Assembly (NCBI GenBank): GCA_030684355.1
Contig: JAUXTN010000238.1
Coordinates: 1-64,000 of the forward strand
DNA length: 64,000 nt
DNA from: Pseudomonadota bacterium
Lineage (GTDB): Bacteria > Myxococcota_A > UBA796 > SXON01
Direction: 5' to 3'
Each line of letters opens with the position of its first letter. Position 1 is the first letter of the stretch. The notes beneath the pieces were generated by a model. It saw only the letters and a program-made list of their open reading frames with translations. It ran no database searches and had not been told where the DNA came from. The translations under genes were made by a program, and so were the position numbers. This document shows, piece after piece, positions 17,512 through 25,823 of the stretch.

Positions 17512-19743
17512 ATGGAACGCCCGAACACCTACCAAGTGCTGGTCCGGCTGGCGCTCGTGTCCCTGTTGGCATGGCCCTCGGTCGCGCACGCGTACATCGG
17601 CCCGGGTGCCGGGTTCGCGTTCGCGGGATCGCTCGCCGTCATGGTCGCAGCCTTTGCCCTGGCAATTGGCACGATCCTGCTCTGGCCGATCACCTTCGTG
17701 ATCCGCGCCGTCCGGGTGGGCAACCCGTTCAAGAAGGCGCTCACCAAGCGGATTGTCATCATTGGTCTGGACGGGATGGACCCCGGGATCGCCACGCGGT
17801 TCCTGCGCGAGGGCAAGCTCCCCACGCTCCAGAAGCTCGCCGACCAGGGCGTCTTCCGCCCGCTGGCGACGAGCAACCCGTCGATGTCCCCCGTCGCGTG
17901 GTCGACCTTCGCCACCGGCGTCGACCCCTCCGGGCACGGCATCTACGACTTCATCACGCGGGACCCCTGCACCTACGCCCCGATGCTCTCCTCGACCGAC
18001 ATCCGCTCGGCCGAGAAGGTGATGAACATCGGCAAGTACGTGATCCCCTTGGAGAAGCCGAAGATCAAGCTCCTGCAGAAGAGCCAGGCCTTCTGGAAGC
18101 TCCTCGGCGAGCGGCACATCCCGTCGATCATCCAGCGGGTGCCGATCACGTTCCCGCCCGTGCCGTTCCGTGGCCTCCTCCTCTCAGGGATGTGCGTGCC
18201 CGATCTGCGCGGCAGCCAGGGCACCTTCAGCTTCTTCTCCACCACGAACAACGACGGCAAGGCCGCGTTCACGGGCGGCGAGCAGACGGTGCTGCGGCGC
18301 AAGGCCCCCTCCTCCAACGGGGAGCAGGTCATCCGGTCGCGCATCGTGGGGCCGGACAACGGGATGCTGAAGGACGGCGGGCGGATGACCCTCCCCTTCA
18401 CGATCACGGTGGCGCCGGACAACTCGAAGGCCACGATCGCGATCGACGGGGGGGAGAGCTTCGAGCTCCCGCTCCAGACCTACTCGCCGTGGATCAAGCT
18501 GACCTTCACGGCCGGCATGGGCGTGAACGTGAGCGGCATCGCCAAGTTCTACCTCACCTCCATCGCGCCGGACGTGAACCTGTACATGACGCCGATCCAC
18601 ATCGATCCGGAGAATCCGGCGATGCCGATCAGCCACCCGCAGGTCTACAGCGTCTACCTCGCGAAGAAGTTCGGCCCCTACGCGACCCTCGGCCTCGCCG
18701 AGGACACCTGGGCGCTCAACGAGCGTGTCATCGACGAGAAGGCTTTCTTCGACGCCGCGATGGAGATCTGCGACGAGCGGGAGAAGATGTTCTTCGACGC
18801 GCTGGAGCGCACCCGCACCGGGCTCGTCACGACGGTCTTCGACACGACCGACCGCGTCCAGCACATGTTCTACCGCTACCTCGACCCCACGCACCCCGCG
18901 AACCGCGGCAAGGAGAGCACGGCGTACGCCGATGCCATCGAACGCGTGTACCAGCGGATGGACGGCATGATCGAGAAGGTGCTCAAGTCCGTCGGGCCCG
19001 ACACGGTGGTGATGGTCATGAGCGACCACGGCTTCACCAACTTCCGCCGCGGCGTGAACCTCAACACGTGGCTGCGCGACGAGGGCTACCTCGTCTTGAA
19101 GGACGGGAAGACCCTCTCGGGCGACTGGTTCGAGGACGTGGACTGGTCGAAGACCCAGGCGTTCAGCCTCGGCCTCACCGGCATGTTCATCAACCGGAAG
19201 GGCCGCGAGGCCTCCGGCATCGTCGAGGAGGGCGCGCCCTACCGCGCGCTCGTGAAGGAGATCGCCGGCAAGCTCGAGGCCCTGGTGGACCCCGAGAACG
19301 GCGAGCGCGCCGTCCGCAAGGTCGAGTGCGCCTTCGAGCTCTTCGAGGGCCCCTACCGCCTCGACGCCCCCGACCTGCTCGTGGGCTACGAGGGCGGCTA
19401 CCGGAACTCCTGGGAGTGCGCCACCGGCTCGGTCACCCCCGAGGTGTTCCGGGACAACACGAAGAGCTGGAGCGGCGATCACTGCGTCGATCCCGACATC
19501 GTGCCCGGCGTGTTCTTCTGCAACCGGGCGATCTCCGAAGAGAAGCCGCACATCGCCGACATCCCCTACTCGGTGCTCCGGCTCTTCGGGCAGACCCCGC
19601 CGAAGTACATGAAGGGCCGCATGCTCTTCGCGGGTCCGGGCGAGCAGGCGACCGTGACCGGGCCGCTCGATCCGCGCACCCTCCCCCAGTCGGGCTCGGC
19701 GCCCGGCGCCAAGATCCAGTTGGAGCGCGGCGATGCGGCGTAG
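17512..19743 (+). CDS. Alkaline phosphatase superfamily hydrolase, membrane-anchored
   Basis: A 743-residue enzyme of the type I phosphodiesterase/nucleotide pyrophosphatase branch. After a signal-like segment ending in AHAYIGPGAG and a membrane span (about 35-65), the catalytic domain starts with VIIGLDGMDPG (metal Asp), has MSPVAWSTFATG with the presumed Ser/Thr nucleophile, FDTTDRVQHMFYRYLD and VVMVMSDHGF with further metal ligands. Members hydrolyse or transfer phosphoesters, but the substrate is not known. It is the first gene of an operon (AP, AP, small RHH-like, membrane protein, sulfotransferase) and overlaps the next gene by 11 bp. Confidence 0.88.
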   Translation: MERPNTYQVLVRLALVSLLAWPSVAHAYIGPGAGFAFAGSLAVMVAAFALAIGTILLWPITFVIRAVRVGNPFKKALTKRIVIIGLDGMDPGIATRFLREGKLPTLQKLADQGVFRPLATSNPSMSPVAWSTFATGVDPSGHGIYDFITRDPCTYAPMLSSTDIRSAEKVMNIGKYVIPLEKPKIKLLQKSQAFWKLLGERHIPSIIQRVPITFPPVPFRGLLLSGMCVPDLRGSQGTFSFFSTTNNDGKAAFTGGEQTVLRRKAPSSNGEQVIRSRIVGPDNGMLKDGGRMTLPFTITVAPDNSKATIAIDGGESFELPLQTYSPWIKLTFTAGMGVNVSGIAKFYLTSIAPDVNLYMTPIHIDPENPAMPISHPQVYSVYLAKKFGPYATLGLAEDTWALNERVIDEKAFFDAAMEICDEREKMFFDALERTRTGLVTTVFDTTDRVQHMFYRYLDPTHPANRGKESTAYADAIERVYQRMDGMIEKVLKSVGPDTVVMVMSDHGFTNFRRGVNLNTWLRDEGYLVLKDGKTLSGDWFEDVDWSKTQAFSLGLTGMFINRKGREASGIVEEGAPYRALVKEIAGKLEALVDPENGERAVRKVECAFELFEGPYRLDAPDLLVGYEGGYRNSWECATGSVTPEVFRDNTKSWSGDHCVDPDIVPGVFFCNRAISEEKPHIADIPYSVLRLFGQTPPKYMKGRMLFAGPGEQATVTGPLDPRTLPQSGSAPGAKIQLERGDAA

Positions 19744-21805
19744 CGTGGTCCGCCGAGATGTGCGCCCGCTGCCGGTCGGGATCGTCGCGGGTGCCCTGGC
19801 GCTCGCGCTCGGCGGCTGCCCCGGCACGCCTCCCTCCCTTGCAGGCCCCGGCGTCTTCGTCCTCGGGGTGGACGGCATGGACCCCACGATCCTCGCCCGC
19901 ATGATGGGGGAGGGGCGGATGCCGAACTTCGCGAAGCTCGCGCAGGCCGGCGCGTTCCAGCCGCTCGGCACGTCCAACCCGCCGCAGAGCCCGGTCGCGT
20001 GGTCGAACTTCGTGACCGGCCTCGACCCCGGCGGCCACGGCATCTACGACTTCGTCCACCGCGACCCCGAGACCTACCTCCCCATCTCCTCGGCCACGCC
20101 CCCGCCGGGCGACGCCGGCACCTCTTTAGATCTGTTCGGGTTCTACCTGCCGATCGGCGGCGGGGACGACATCGTGAACAACCGCACCGGCACCCCCTGG
20201 TGGGACGCCCTCCACGACGCGGGGGTGGACGTCGAGGTCTACCGGGTGCCCGGGAACTACCCGCCCACGCCGTCGGACGCGAAGGTGCTCGCGGGCATGG
20301 GCACGGTCGACATGCGCGGCGGCTACGGCCAGTACACCTGGTACACGGACCAGGCGGTCGAGTCGCGCGCGCACCTCAAGGGCGACATCCAGCTCGTCAC
20401 CGTCGAGGACTACGATCTCGACGGCGTCGCCGACACCGTGAAGAGCACGCTGAAGGGGCCGCCCGACCTCTTCCACCTGCCCCCGGGCCAGATCCCGGGC
20501 GACAGCGACTACCTGACCGTCCCGGTCACCGTCTCGATCGACCCCGACGAGGAGGTCGCGCTCATCCGCGCGGGCAGCGCCCAGGCCATCGTCCGCGAGG
20601 GCGAGTGGACCGACTGGATGGACGTGAGCTTCGACGCCCTGCCGGCCGGCGCGATGCCGCTGGCGGGCGCGGTGCGCTTCTACGCGAAGGAGCTCCGCCC
20701 GGCCTTCCGGCTCTACGCCTCGCCGGTGAACCTCTCCGCGGAGTCCCCGCCGCAGGACATCTCGACCCCCTCGGACTTCGCCTCCGACCTCGCGGACGTG
20801 CTGGGCGGCCAGTACTACACGCAGGGCATGCCGGAGGAGACCAACGCGCTGAAGGACACGACGTTCTCGGACGACGACTACGTCAAGCAGGTGGCGCTGG
20901 TGCAGGAGGACGCCGAGGCGATGCTGGATGTCGCGCTCGCGCGGTTCCGCCCCGGGGACGCCACGTTCTTCTACCTCTCCGACATCGATCTCCAGTGCCA
21001 CATGTTGTGGCGCCACGGCGATCCGAGGCTCGCCCCCTCCGAGCGGGCGGGCGCCCCCGCGCACCCGGCCTACGAGGCCGAGGCCGCCGCCCACCACGCG
21101 GACGACATCGAGGGCTACTACGAGAACGTGGATCGCCTGCTCGGCGAGGTCGTCGCGGGCCTGCCGACGGACACCTTCCTGGTCGTCATGAGCGACCACG
21201 GCTTCCAGCCCTTCACCCGCACGATGAACCTGAACGGTTGGCTGCGCGACAACGGCTGGCTGACGTTGAAGGACGGGAAGCACGAGGGCCACATCGCCCA
21301 GGGCGACGTGGACTGGAGCAAGACCCGGGCCTACGGCCTCGGCTTCAACGCGCTCTACCTGAACCTCCAGGGCCGGGAGGCCGAGGGCATCGTGGCCCCT
21401 GGCGACGTTCCCGCGATCGAGGCGCAGCTCCGCGAGCAGCTCGTCGCCCTGGTCGACCCGACGAACAGCGCCCACCCCGTGCTTCGGGTGGATCGGGGCG
21501 CCGACATCTACCACGGGGCGCGCGTCGCCGAGGCGCCCGACCTCGTGGTCGGCTACGACCGCGGCTACGGCAACTCCGACGAGTCGACCCTCGGGGAGAT
21601 CCTCCCGGACATCCTCGCCGACAACACCTCACGCTGGTCGGGCAACCACCTGATGGCGCCCGAAGTGGTGCCCGGCGTGCTCCTCACGAACCGGCCCATA
21701 AGCGGTGAGGGCCACGATCTCACCGACATCACCGCCACCCTGCTCGCCTGGTACGGCGTCGCCCCCCTCCCGGGGATGACCGGCCAGCCCGTCCTCACCC
21801 GCTAG
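19733..21805 (+). CDS. Alkaline phosphatase superfamily lipoprotein
   Basis: A 690-residue paralogue of the preceding enzyme, but exported as a lipoprotein (lipobox LGGC at about 28-31). It keeps VLGVDGMDPT, SPVAWSNFVTG, YLSDIDLQCHMLWR and VVMSDHGFQPF, so the metal centre and nucleophile region look intact. Start overlaps the previous gene's last 11 bases in another frame. The pair therefore places two related phosphohydrolases or transferases outside the cytoplasm, one on a membrane span and one lipid-anchored. Substrate not known. Confidence 0.87.
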   Translation: MRRSVVRRDVRPLPVGIVAGALALALGGCPGTPPSLAGPGVFVLGVDGMDPTILARMMGEGRMPNFAKLAQAGAFQPLGTSNPPQSPVAWSNFVTGLDPGGHGIYDFVHRDPETYLPISSATPPPGDAGTSLDLFGFYLPIGGGDDIVNNRTGTPWWDALHDAGVDVEVYRVPGNYPPTPSDAKVLAGMGTVDMRGGYGQYTWYTDQAVESRAHLKGDIQLVTVEDYDLDGVADTVKSTLKGPPDLFHLPPGQIPGDSDYLTVPVTVSIDPDEEVALIRAGSAQAIVREGEWTDWMDVSFDALPAGAMPLAGAVRFYAKELRPAFRLYASPVNLSAESPPQDISTPSDFASDLADVLGGQYYTQGMPEETNALKDTTFSDDDYVKQVALVQEDAEAMLDVALARFRPGDATFFYLSDIDLQCHMLWRHGDPRLAPSERAGAPAHPAYEAEAAAHHADDIEGYYENVDRLLGEVVAGLPTDTFLVVMSDHGFQPFTRTMNLNGWLRDNGWLTLKDGKHEGHIAQGDVDWSKTRAYGLGFNALYLNLQGREAEGIVAPGDVPAIEAQLREQLVALVDPTNSAHPVLRVDRGADIYHGARVAEAPDLVVGYDRGYGNSDESTLGEILPDILADNTSRWSGNHLMAPEVVPGVLLTNRPISGEGHDLTDITATLLAWYGVAPLPGMTGQPVLTR

Positions 21806-21833
21806 CCCCGTTCCCACCCGTTAGGAGGCTGCC

Positions 21834-22037
21834 ATGTTCGGCTTCGGCAAGACCGTCAGCGTCAAGATCGACAAGGACCTCCACGCGCGCATGGCGAAGG
21901 TGGCCGACGTGGCCGGCTACGCCACGGTCGAGGAGTTCATCCAGCACATCCTCGAGAAGGAGATGCTCCACTTCGAGGACACCAAGAACGACGCCGACAT
22001 CCGCGCGAAGCTCAAGGGCCTCGGCTACATCTCGTAG
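21834..22037 (+). CDS. 67-residue ribbon-helix-helix-like protein with LGYIS tail
   Basis: A small protein with a strong ribosome-binding site (TAGGAGG) before the ATG. Residues 7-42 (TVSVKIDKDLHARMAK...YATVEEFIQHILEKEM) read like a ribbon-helix-helix: a beta strand with alternating residues, then two helices. The last residues AKLKGLGYIS match the ending LKALGYL of the divergent lipoprotein at 16941-17432. It sits inside the phosphatase/sulfotransferase operon, 28 bp after the second phosphatase and 9 bp before the membrane protein. It may regulate the operon or serve as a small partner; neither is shown. Confidence 0.7.
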   Translation: MFGFGKTVSVKIDKDLHARMAKVADVAGYATVEEFIQHILEKEMLHFEDTKNDADIRAKLKGLGYIS

Positions 22038-22046
22038 GAGCCGCAC

Positions 22047-22877
22047 GTGGGCCTGTTCAACGCAGTGAGCAGCACTGTCTTCGACGTGCTGCTCGCGCCC
22101 CTGGGGCACGCGCGCCCGTGGTTCGACCTCCTCGTGTGGCCGGTCCTCGCGGGCGTCGTCGCGTTGCTGGTCTACAAGAAGATCAGCAACCAGGCCGGCA
22201 TCGCCAAGGCGAAGAACGGCATCGCCGTGCACCTCCTGGAGGTGGTCCTGTTCAAGGACGACCTCCGCGTGGTCCTCCCCGCGACCGCCAAGGCCCTCGG
22301 CAAGAACGCGCTCTACCTCGGCTACAACATCGTCCCGATGGTGGTGATGTTCGCGCCGATGACCGCGATCCTCGTGCAGCTCGTCGCCAACTACGGCTAC
22401 GCGCCGCTCCCCGTCGGGAGCACCGCGCTCCTCGTGGTCGACCTCGACGACGCCGCCAGCACCGCGGCCGGCGTCTCGGTGCGCGACGTGACGCTGAAGC
22501 TGCCCGCGGGCCTCTCGTTCGACGCGCCGCCGGTGCGCACGTCGGACGGCGAGATCGCCTGGCGCCTCCGCCTGGACGAGCCGGGCGACCACGTCGTGAC
22601 CGTGCAGGCCGGCACCCTCGCGGAGGAGAAGCTCGTCTCCGTGGGCGGCGCGGCCCGGAAGGTCTCTCCCCTGCGCACGAAGAGCTGGGAGGCCCTGCTC
22701 TACCCGGCGGAGGCCGTGCCCGCGGCCGACTCGTTCGTGGCGAGCATCACCCTCGATCGCCTCGACCAGGACCTCGGCGTCTTCCCCTCGGGCGAGAGCG
22801 GCATCCTCGGCTGGTTCTTCGGCTTCTCGCTGCTCGCCGGCTTCGCGCTCAAAGACCGCTTCGGCGTCACCCTCTAG
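22047..22877 (+). CDS. Three-TM inner-membrane protein with periplasmic beta domain
   Basis: A 276-residue membrane protein starting at GTG with AGGAG 6 bp upstream. A first span (about 25-43, LLVWPVLAGVVALLVY) is followed by a cytoplasmic helical hairpin with Lys residues (KISNQAGIAKAKNG...FKDDLRVVLPATAKALG), a second span (MVVMFAPMTAILVQL), a beta-rich, probably periplasmic domain (about 120-240) ending in an Ig-like GDHVVTVQAG strand, and a third span near the C-terminus. The TM-hairpin-TM start reminds me of Oxa1/EMC3-type insertases, but this is weak. It lies between the RHH-like and sulfotransferase genes and probably works with them. Confidence 0.7.
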   Translation: MGLFNAVSSTVFDVLLAPLGHARPWFDLLVWPVLAGVVALLVYKKISNQAGIAKAKNGIAVHLLEVVLFKDDLRVVLPATAKALGKNALYLGYNIVPMVVMFAPMTAILVQLVANYGYAPLPVGSTALLVVDLDDAASTAAGVSVRDVTLKLPAGLSFDAPPVRTSDGEIAWRLRLDEPGDHVVTVQAGTLAEEKLVSVGGAARKVSPLRTKSWEALLYPAEAVPAADSFVASITLDRLDQDLGVFPSGESGILGWFFGFSLLAGFALKDRFGVTL

Positions 22878-22885
22878 GGATCCCA

Positions 22886-23509
22886 ATGCCCGGCTTCATC
22901 GGCAACTTCATCAACCAGCGCCGCTACGGCGACCCCCTCGTCATCGTGTCCGGCCTCCCGCGCTCGGGCACGTCGATGATGATGAAGATGCTCGAGTCGG
23001 GCGGGCTCCCGATCATGACGGACGCCGTCCGCACCGCCGACATCGACAACCCGAAGGGGTACTACGAGTTCGAGCGGGTCAAGGACCTGGAAAAGGAGAA
23101 GGACAAGAGCTACCTCCGCGAAGGCCGCGGCAAGGTGCTCAAGGTCATCTCCTTCCTCCTGAAGGACCTCCCGGACGACAACCGGTACAAGGTCATCTTC
23201 ATGCGCCGGGACCTCCACGAGGTCATCGCGTCGCAGAACAAGATGATCAAGCACCGCGGCGAACAGGACGACACCAACGACAAGATGATGATCGAGGCGT
23301 ACCTCAATCACCTCGCCGCCGTCCGCATCCTCGTGCGCAAGCGCCCGAACTTCGAGATGGTCGAGGTCCGCTACGACACCGCGGTGCACGCCCCGAAGGA
23401 CGCCGCGCGTCAGGTGAACGCCTTCCTGGGCGGCACGCTCGACGAGGCGAAGATGGGCGAGGTCATCGACGCCGACCTCTACCGGAACCGCAAGGGTGCG
23501 ACGGTCTAG
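22886..23509 (+). CDS. Sulfotransferase family protein
   Basis: A 207-residue protein with the PAPS 5'-phosphosulfate loop at the N-terminus (VSGLPRSGTSMMMKML), an NPKGYYEFE motif, and the 3'-phosphate binding region FMRRDLHEVIASQ. It would transfer sulfate from PAPS to a hydroxyl or amine. It is shorter than eukaryotic-type sulfotransferases (about 260-300) but similar to compact bacterial ones. The ATG at 22886 starts 8 bp after the previous stop with a poor ribosome-binding site, so it may be coupled. It closes the phosphatase operon; the radical SAM gene starts 50 bp later on the same strand. Confidence 0.85.
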   Translation: MPGFIGNFINQRRYGDPLVIVSGLPRSGTSMMMKMLESGGLPIMTDAVRTADIDNPKGYYEFERVKDLEKEKDKSYLREGRGKVLKVISFLLKDLPDDNRYKVIFMRRDLHEVIASQNKMIKHRGEQDDTNDKMMIEAYLNHLAAVRILVRKRPNFEMVEVRYDTAVHAPKDAARQVNAFLGGTLDEAKMGEVIDADLYRNRKGATV

Positions 23510-23559
23510 CACGCGTCGGTACGCCCGCTCGGTCCCGAGTCTGCTACCGTCACGCCGCG

Positions 23560-25095
23560 ATGTCGGACGAGCGCCTCCTCCACCTCACCTCCAGCCTCTG
23601 CGGCACCTGCAAGGAGGCCCTGCCGGCGCGGGTCGTGGCGCGGGCGGCCCCCGGATCCGCCACCCCCGGATCCGACGGCCCCGGATCCGACGGCCCCGGA
23701 TCCGACCGCACGGTGTGGCTCCGCAAGTCGTGCCCCACGCACGGCCCCCAGGAGGTGTGTCTCTGCACCTCGGTGGCGTGGTACGAGGAGACCCGTGCAT
23801 GGCGCCACTTACGACGCCCCCAACGCGAGGTGTCCCGCGCCGTCGACCTCGGCTGCCCCTACGACTGCGGCCCCTGCGAGCAGCACCAGGTCGATCTCGC
23901 CATGCCGGTCGTGACCATCACGAGCGCGTGCAACCTCGACTGCCCCATCTGCTACGTCCACAACAAGAACGACAACGCCTTCCACATGGCGCTCGACGAC
24001 TTCCGCGCCGTGGTCCGCCACATCCGGGCGAAGAAGGACGGCGACGTCGACCTCATCAACCTCACCGGCGGCGAGCCCATGCTCCACCCGCGGTTCCTCG
24101 AGTTCCTCGCGATCGCGAAGGAAGAGGGCGTGCGGCGGGTCACGATCTGCTCGAACGGCTTGAAGCTGCGGGACGAAGCGCTCGTGGCGAAGCTCGCCGG
24201 GCTCGGCGCGCGCGTGGCGCTCTCGTTCGACACCTTCGAGGCCGAGGTCGACGTGGCGATGCAGGGCGTGCCGCTCCTCGCCCCCAAGCTGCGCGCACTC
24301 GAGCTCCTCGAGCGCCACGGCGTGGACGTGACGCTCATCCCCGTGGTGACCCGCGGCTACAACGACCACGAGATCGGCCGGATCCTCGAGCTCGGGATGG
24401 CGCGATCCAACGTCCGCCACGTCGAGGTGCATCTCATGACCTACACGGGTCAGGGCGGCGCCACCTTCGATCGGGCCGGCCGTATCACGCTCTACGAGAC
24501 GCTCCAGCGCATCGAGGCCCAGACCGGCTGGCTCCGCATCGACGACTTCGTCCCCTCCCCCCGCGCCCACCCGCTCTGCTACCAGGTGGCGTACCTCCTG
24601 GTCGATCCCGACGGTGGGCCGGAGAGCGGCCCGCCCATCCCGTTCACGCGGCTGCTCGATCGTGCCACGTTGTACGCCGCGTTGGGGGACAGCCTCTACC
24701 TGGAGCCCACGCAGCGGCTGGAGAGCGCCTTGCGCGACGCCATCGACCGCCTCTGGGTGGAAGACGGCAACGAGCGCGTCCTCGGCCTGCTCCGGCGCCT
24801 GATGCGGGACGCCTTCGCGCTCGACGGGGACCCCAACGCCAACCTCCGCGCGGCCGAGCGTTGGATCAAGGCGGTCTACGTGCACGCGCACATGGACGAG
24901 GAGAGCTTCGACACCGAGCGCCTCGCGGCGTGTTGCGACGCCAATTGTTATCCCGACGGCTCGACCATCCCGGTGTGCGCGTACAACGTGCTCTACCGGG
25001 AGAAGGAGACGAATTTCATGACGGCGCCCAGGGTGTGGGGCGCCCGGAGCGGAGGACGCTTCGACCTCGCCTCGATAGGGGAGCCCCCCAAGTGA
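23560..25095 (+). CDS. Radical SAM protein of the Tes/MJ0619-like type (copy 1)
   Basis: A 511-residue radical SAM enzyme. The N-terminal zinc-ribbon-like part has C14xxC17 and a KSCPTHG (Cys58), then GCPYDCGPC (Cys99/103/106), and the 4Fe-4S motif CNLDCPIC (Cys124/128/131) with the GGEP SAM motif in NLTGGEPMLHP. The C-terminal part has CC, then IPVCAYNVLYR, a Cys-rich tail. This layout matches archaeal tetraether lipid synthase and its relatives, which couple alkyl chains; that assignment is family-level. A 15-bp tandem repeat encodes an extra PGSDG stretch at about 31-50. It is first in an operon with SDR, class III aminotransferase and SDR-like genes. Confidence 0.88.
   Translation: MSDERLLHLTSSLCGTCKEALPARVVARAAPGSATPGSDGPGSDGPGSDRTVWLRKSCPTHGPQEVCLCTSVAWYEETRAWRHLRRPQREVSRAVDLGCPYDCGPCEQHQVDLAMPVVTITSACNLDCPICYVHNKNDNAFHMALDDFRAVVRHIRAKKDGDVDLINLTGGEPMLHPRFLEFLAIAKEEGVRRVTICSNGLKLRDEALVAKLAGLGARVALSFDTFEAEVDVAMQGVPLLAPKLRALELLERHGVDVTLIPVVTRGYNDHEIGRILELGMARSNVRHVEVHLMTYTGQGGATFDRAGRITLYETLQRIEAQTGWLRIDDFVPSPRAHPLCYQVAYLLVDPDGGPESGPPIPFTRLLDRATLYAALGDSLYLEPTQRLESALRDAIDRLWVEDGNERVLGLLRRLMRDAFALDGDPNANLRAAERWIKAVYVHAHMDEESFDTERLAACCDANCYPDGSTIPVCAYNVLYREKETNFMTAPRVWGARSGGRFDLASIGEPPK
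23649..23706 (+). repeat. 15-bp in-frame tandem repeat in radical SAM gene
   Basis: About four copies of a CCCCGGATCCGACGG-like unit, each encoding a variant of Pro-Gly-Ser-Asp-Gly, interrupt the N-terminal zinc-ribbon-like region of the radical SAM protein. The length is a multiple of three so the frame is kept. Such slippage-prone repeats are absent from the two paralogues at 33684 and 36418. Confidence 0.85.
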
Positions 25096-25823
25096 CACCC
25101 ATGGACGGGCTCCGGTGCCTCGTGACCGGCGGGACGCGCGGGCTCGGCCGCGCCGTGTGCGAGGCGTTGGTACGGGGTGGCGCGAAGGTGGCGTTCACGT
25201 GGTCCCGCAGCCAGCATGACGCCGACGACACGCTCCGGGCCCTCGGCCCCGACGCCCGCGCGTTCCGGGGCTCGGTGGCGGACGGCGCCCACGCCGACGC
25301 CGTCATCAAGGCCCTCGTAGCCGAGTGGGGCGGCCTCGACGTGCTGGTGAACAACGCCGGCATCAACCAGGTCCTCCCCGTCGCCCTCATCGAGGAGGCC
25401 GACTGGGACGCCGTGATGGACGTGAACGCGAAGGGCACGTTCCTGTTCTCGCGCGCGGCGCTCCGCCCGATGATCCGGGCGAAGCGCGGGCACATCGTCT
25501 CCATCGGGGCCTTCTCGGAGGGCCGCGTGATGGAGGCCCCGGTGCACTACGCGGCGTCCAAGGCCGCCGTGCGCGGGATGACGGAGGCCCTGGCCCGCGA
25601 GGTGGGCCGCTACGGCATCCAGGTGAACGTCGTGGCGCCGGGCCTCATGGACGCCGGGCAGTCCCGCGGCCTGCCCCAGCACCGGCTCGACGAGTACCTC
25701 GGCCAGAACCCGCTCGGGCGGCTGCTCACCCCCGCGGAGGTCGCCGACGTGGTGGTGTGGCTCGTCACGACCGAGAACCGCAGCATCACCGGCGCGCGTA
25801 TCGCCGCGGACGGGGGGATCTGA
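25092..25823 (+). CDS. FabG-like short-chain dehydrogenase/reductase
   Basis: A 243-residue SDR similar to 3-oxoacyl-ACP reductases. It has TGGTRGLGRAV, VNNAGINQV and the catalytic Tyr/Lys in HYAASKAAVRGM, and ends in the typical ITGARIAADGGI. The usual catalytic Ser position (SIG-S) is Ala here (SIGAFSEG), though a Ser lies two residues on. The GTG at 25092 overlaps the radical SAM stop as GTGA and has GGGGAG 8 bp upstream; an in-frame ATG at 25101 is the alternative start. A close paralogue of the SDR at 35678-36418, which pairs with another radical SAM gene. Confidence 0.9.
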   Translation: MTPMDGLRCLVTGGTRGLGRAVCEALVRGGAKVAFTWSRSQHDADDTLRALGPDARAFRGSVADGAHADAVIKALVAEWGGLDVLVNNAGINQVLPVALIEEADWDAVMDVNAKGTFLFSRAALRPMIRAKRGHIVSIGAFSEGRVMEAPVHYAASKAAVRGMTEALAREVGRYGIQVNVVAPGLMDAGQSRGLPQHRLDEYLGQNPLGRLLTPAEVADVVVWLVTTENRSITGARIAADGGI

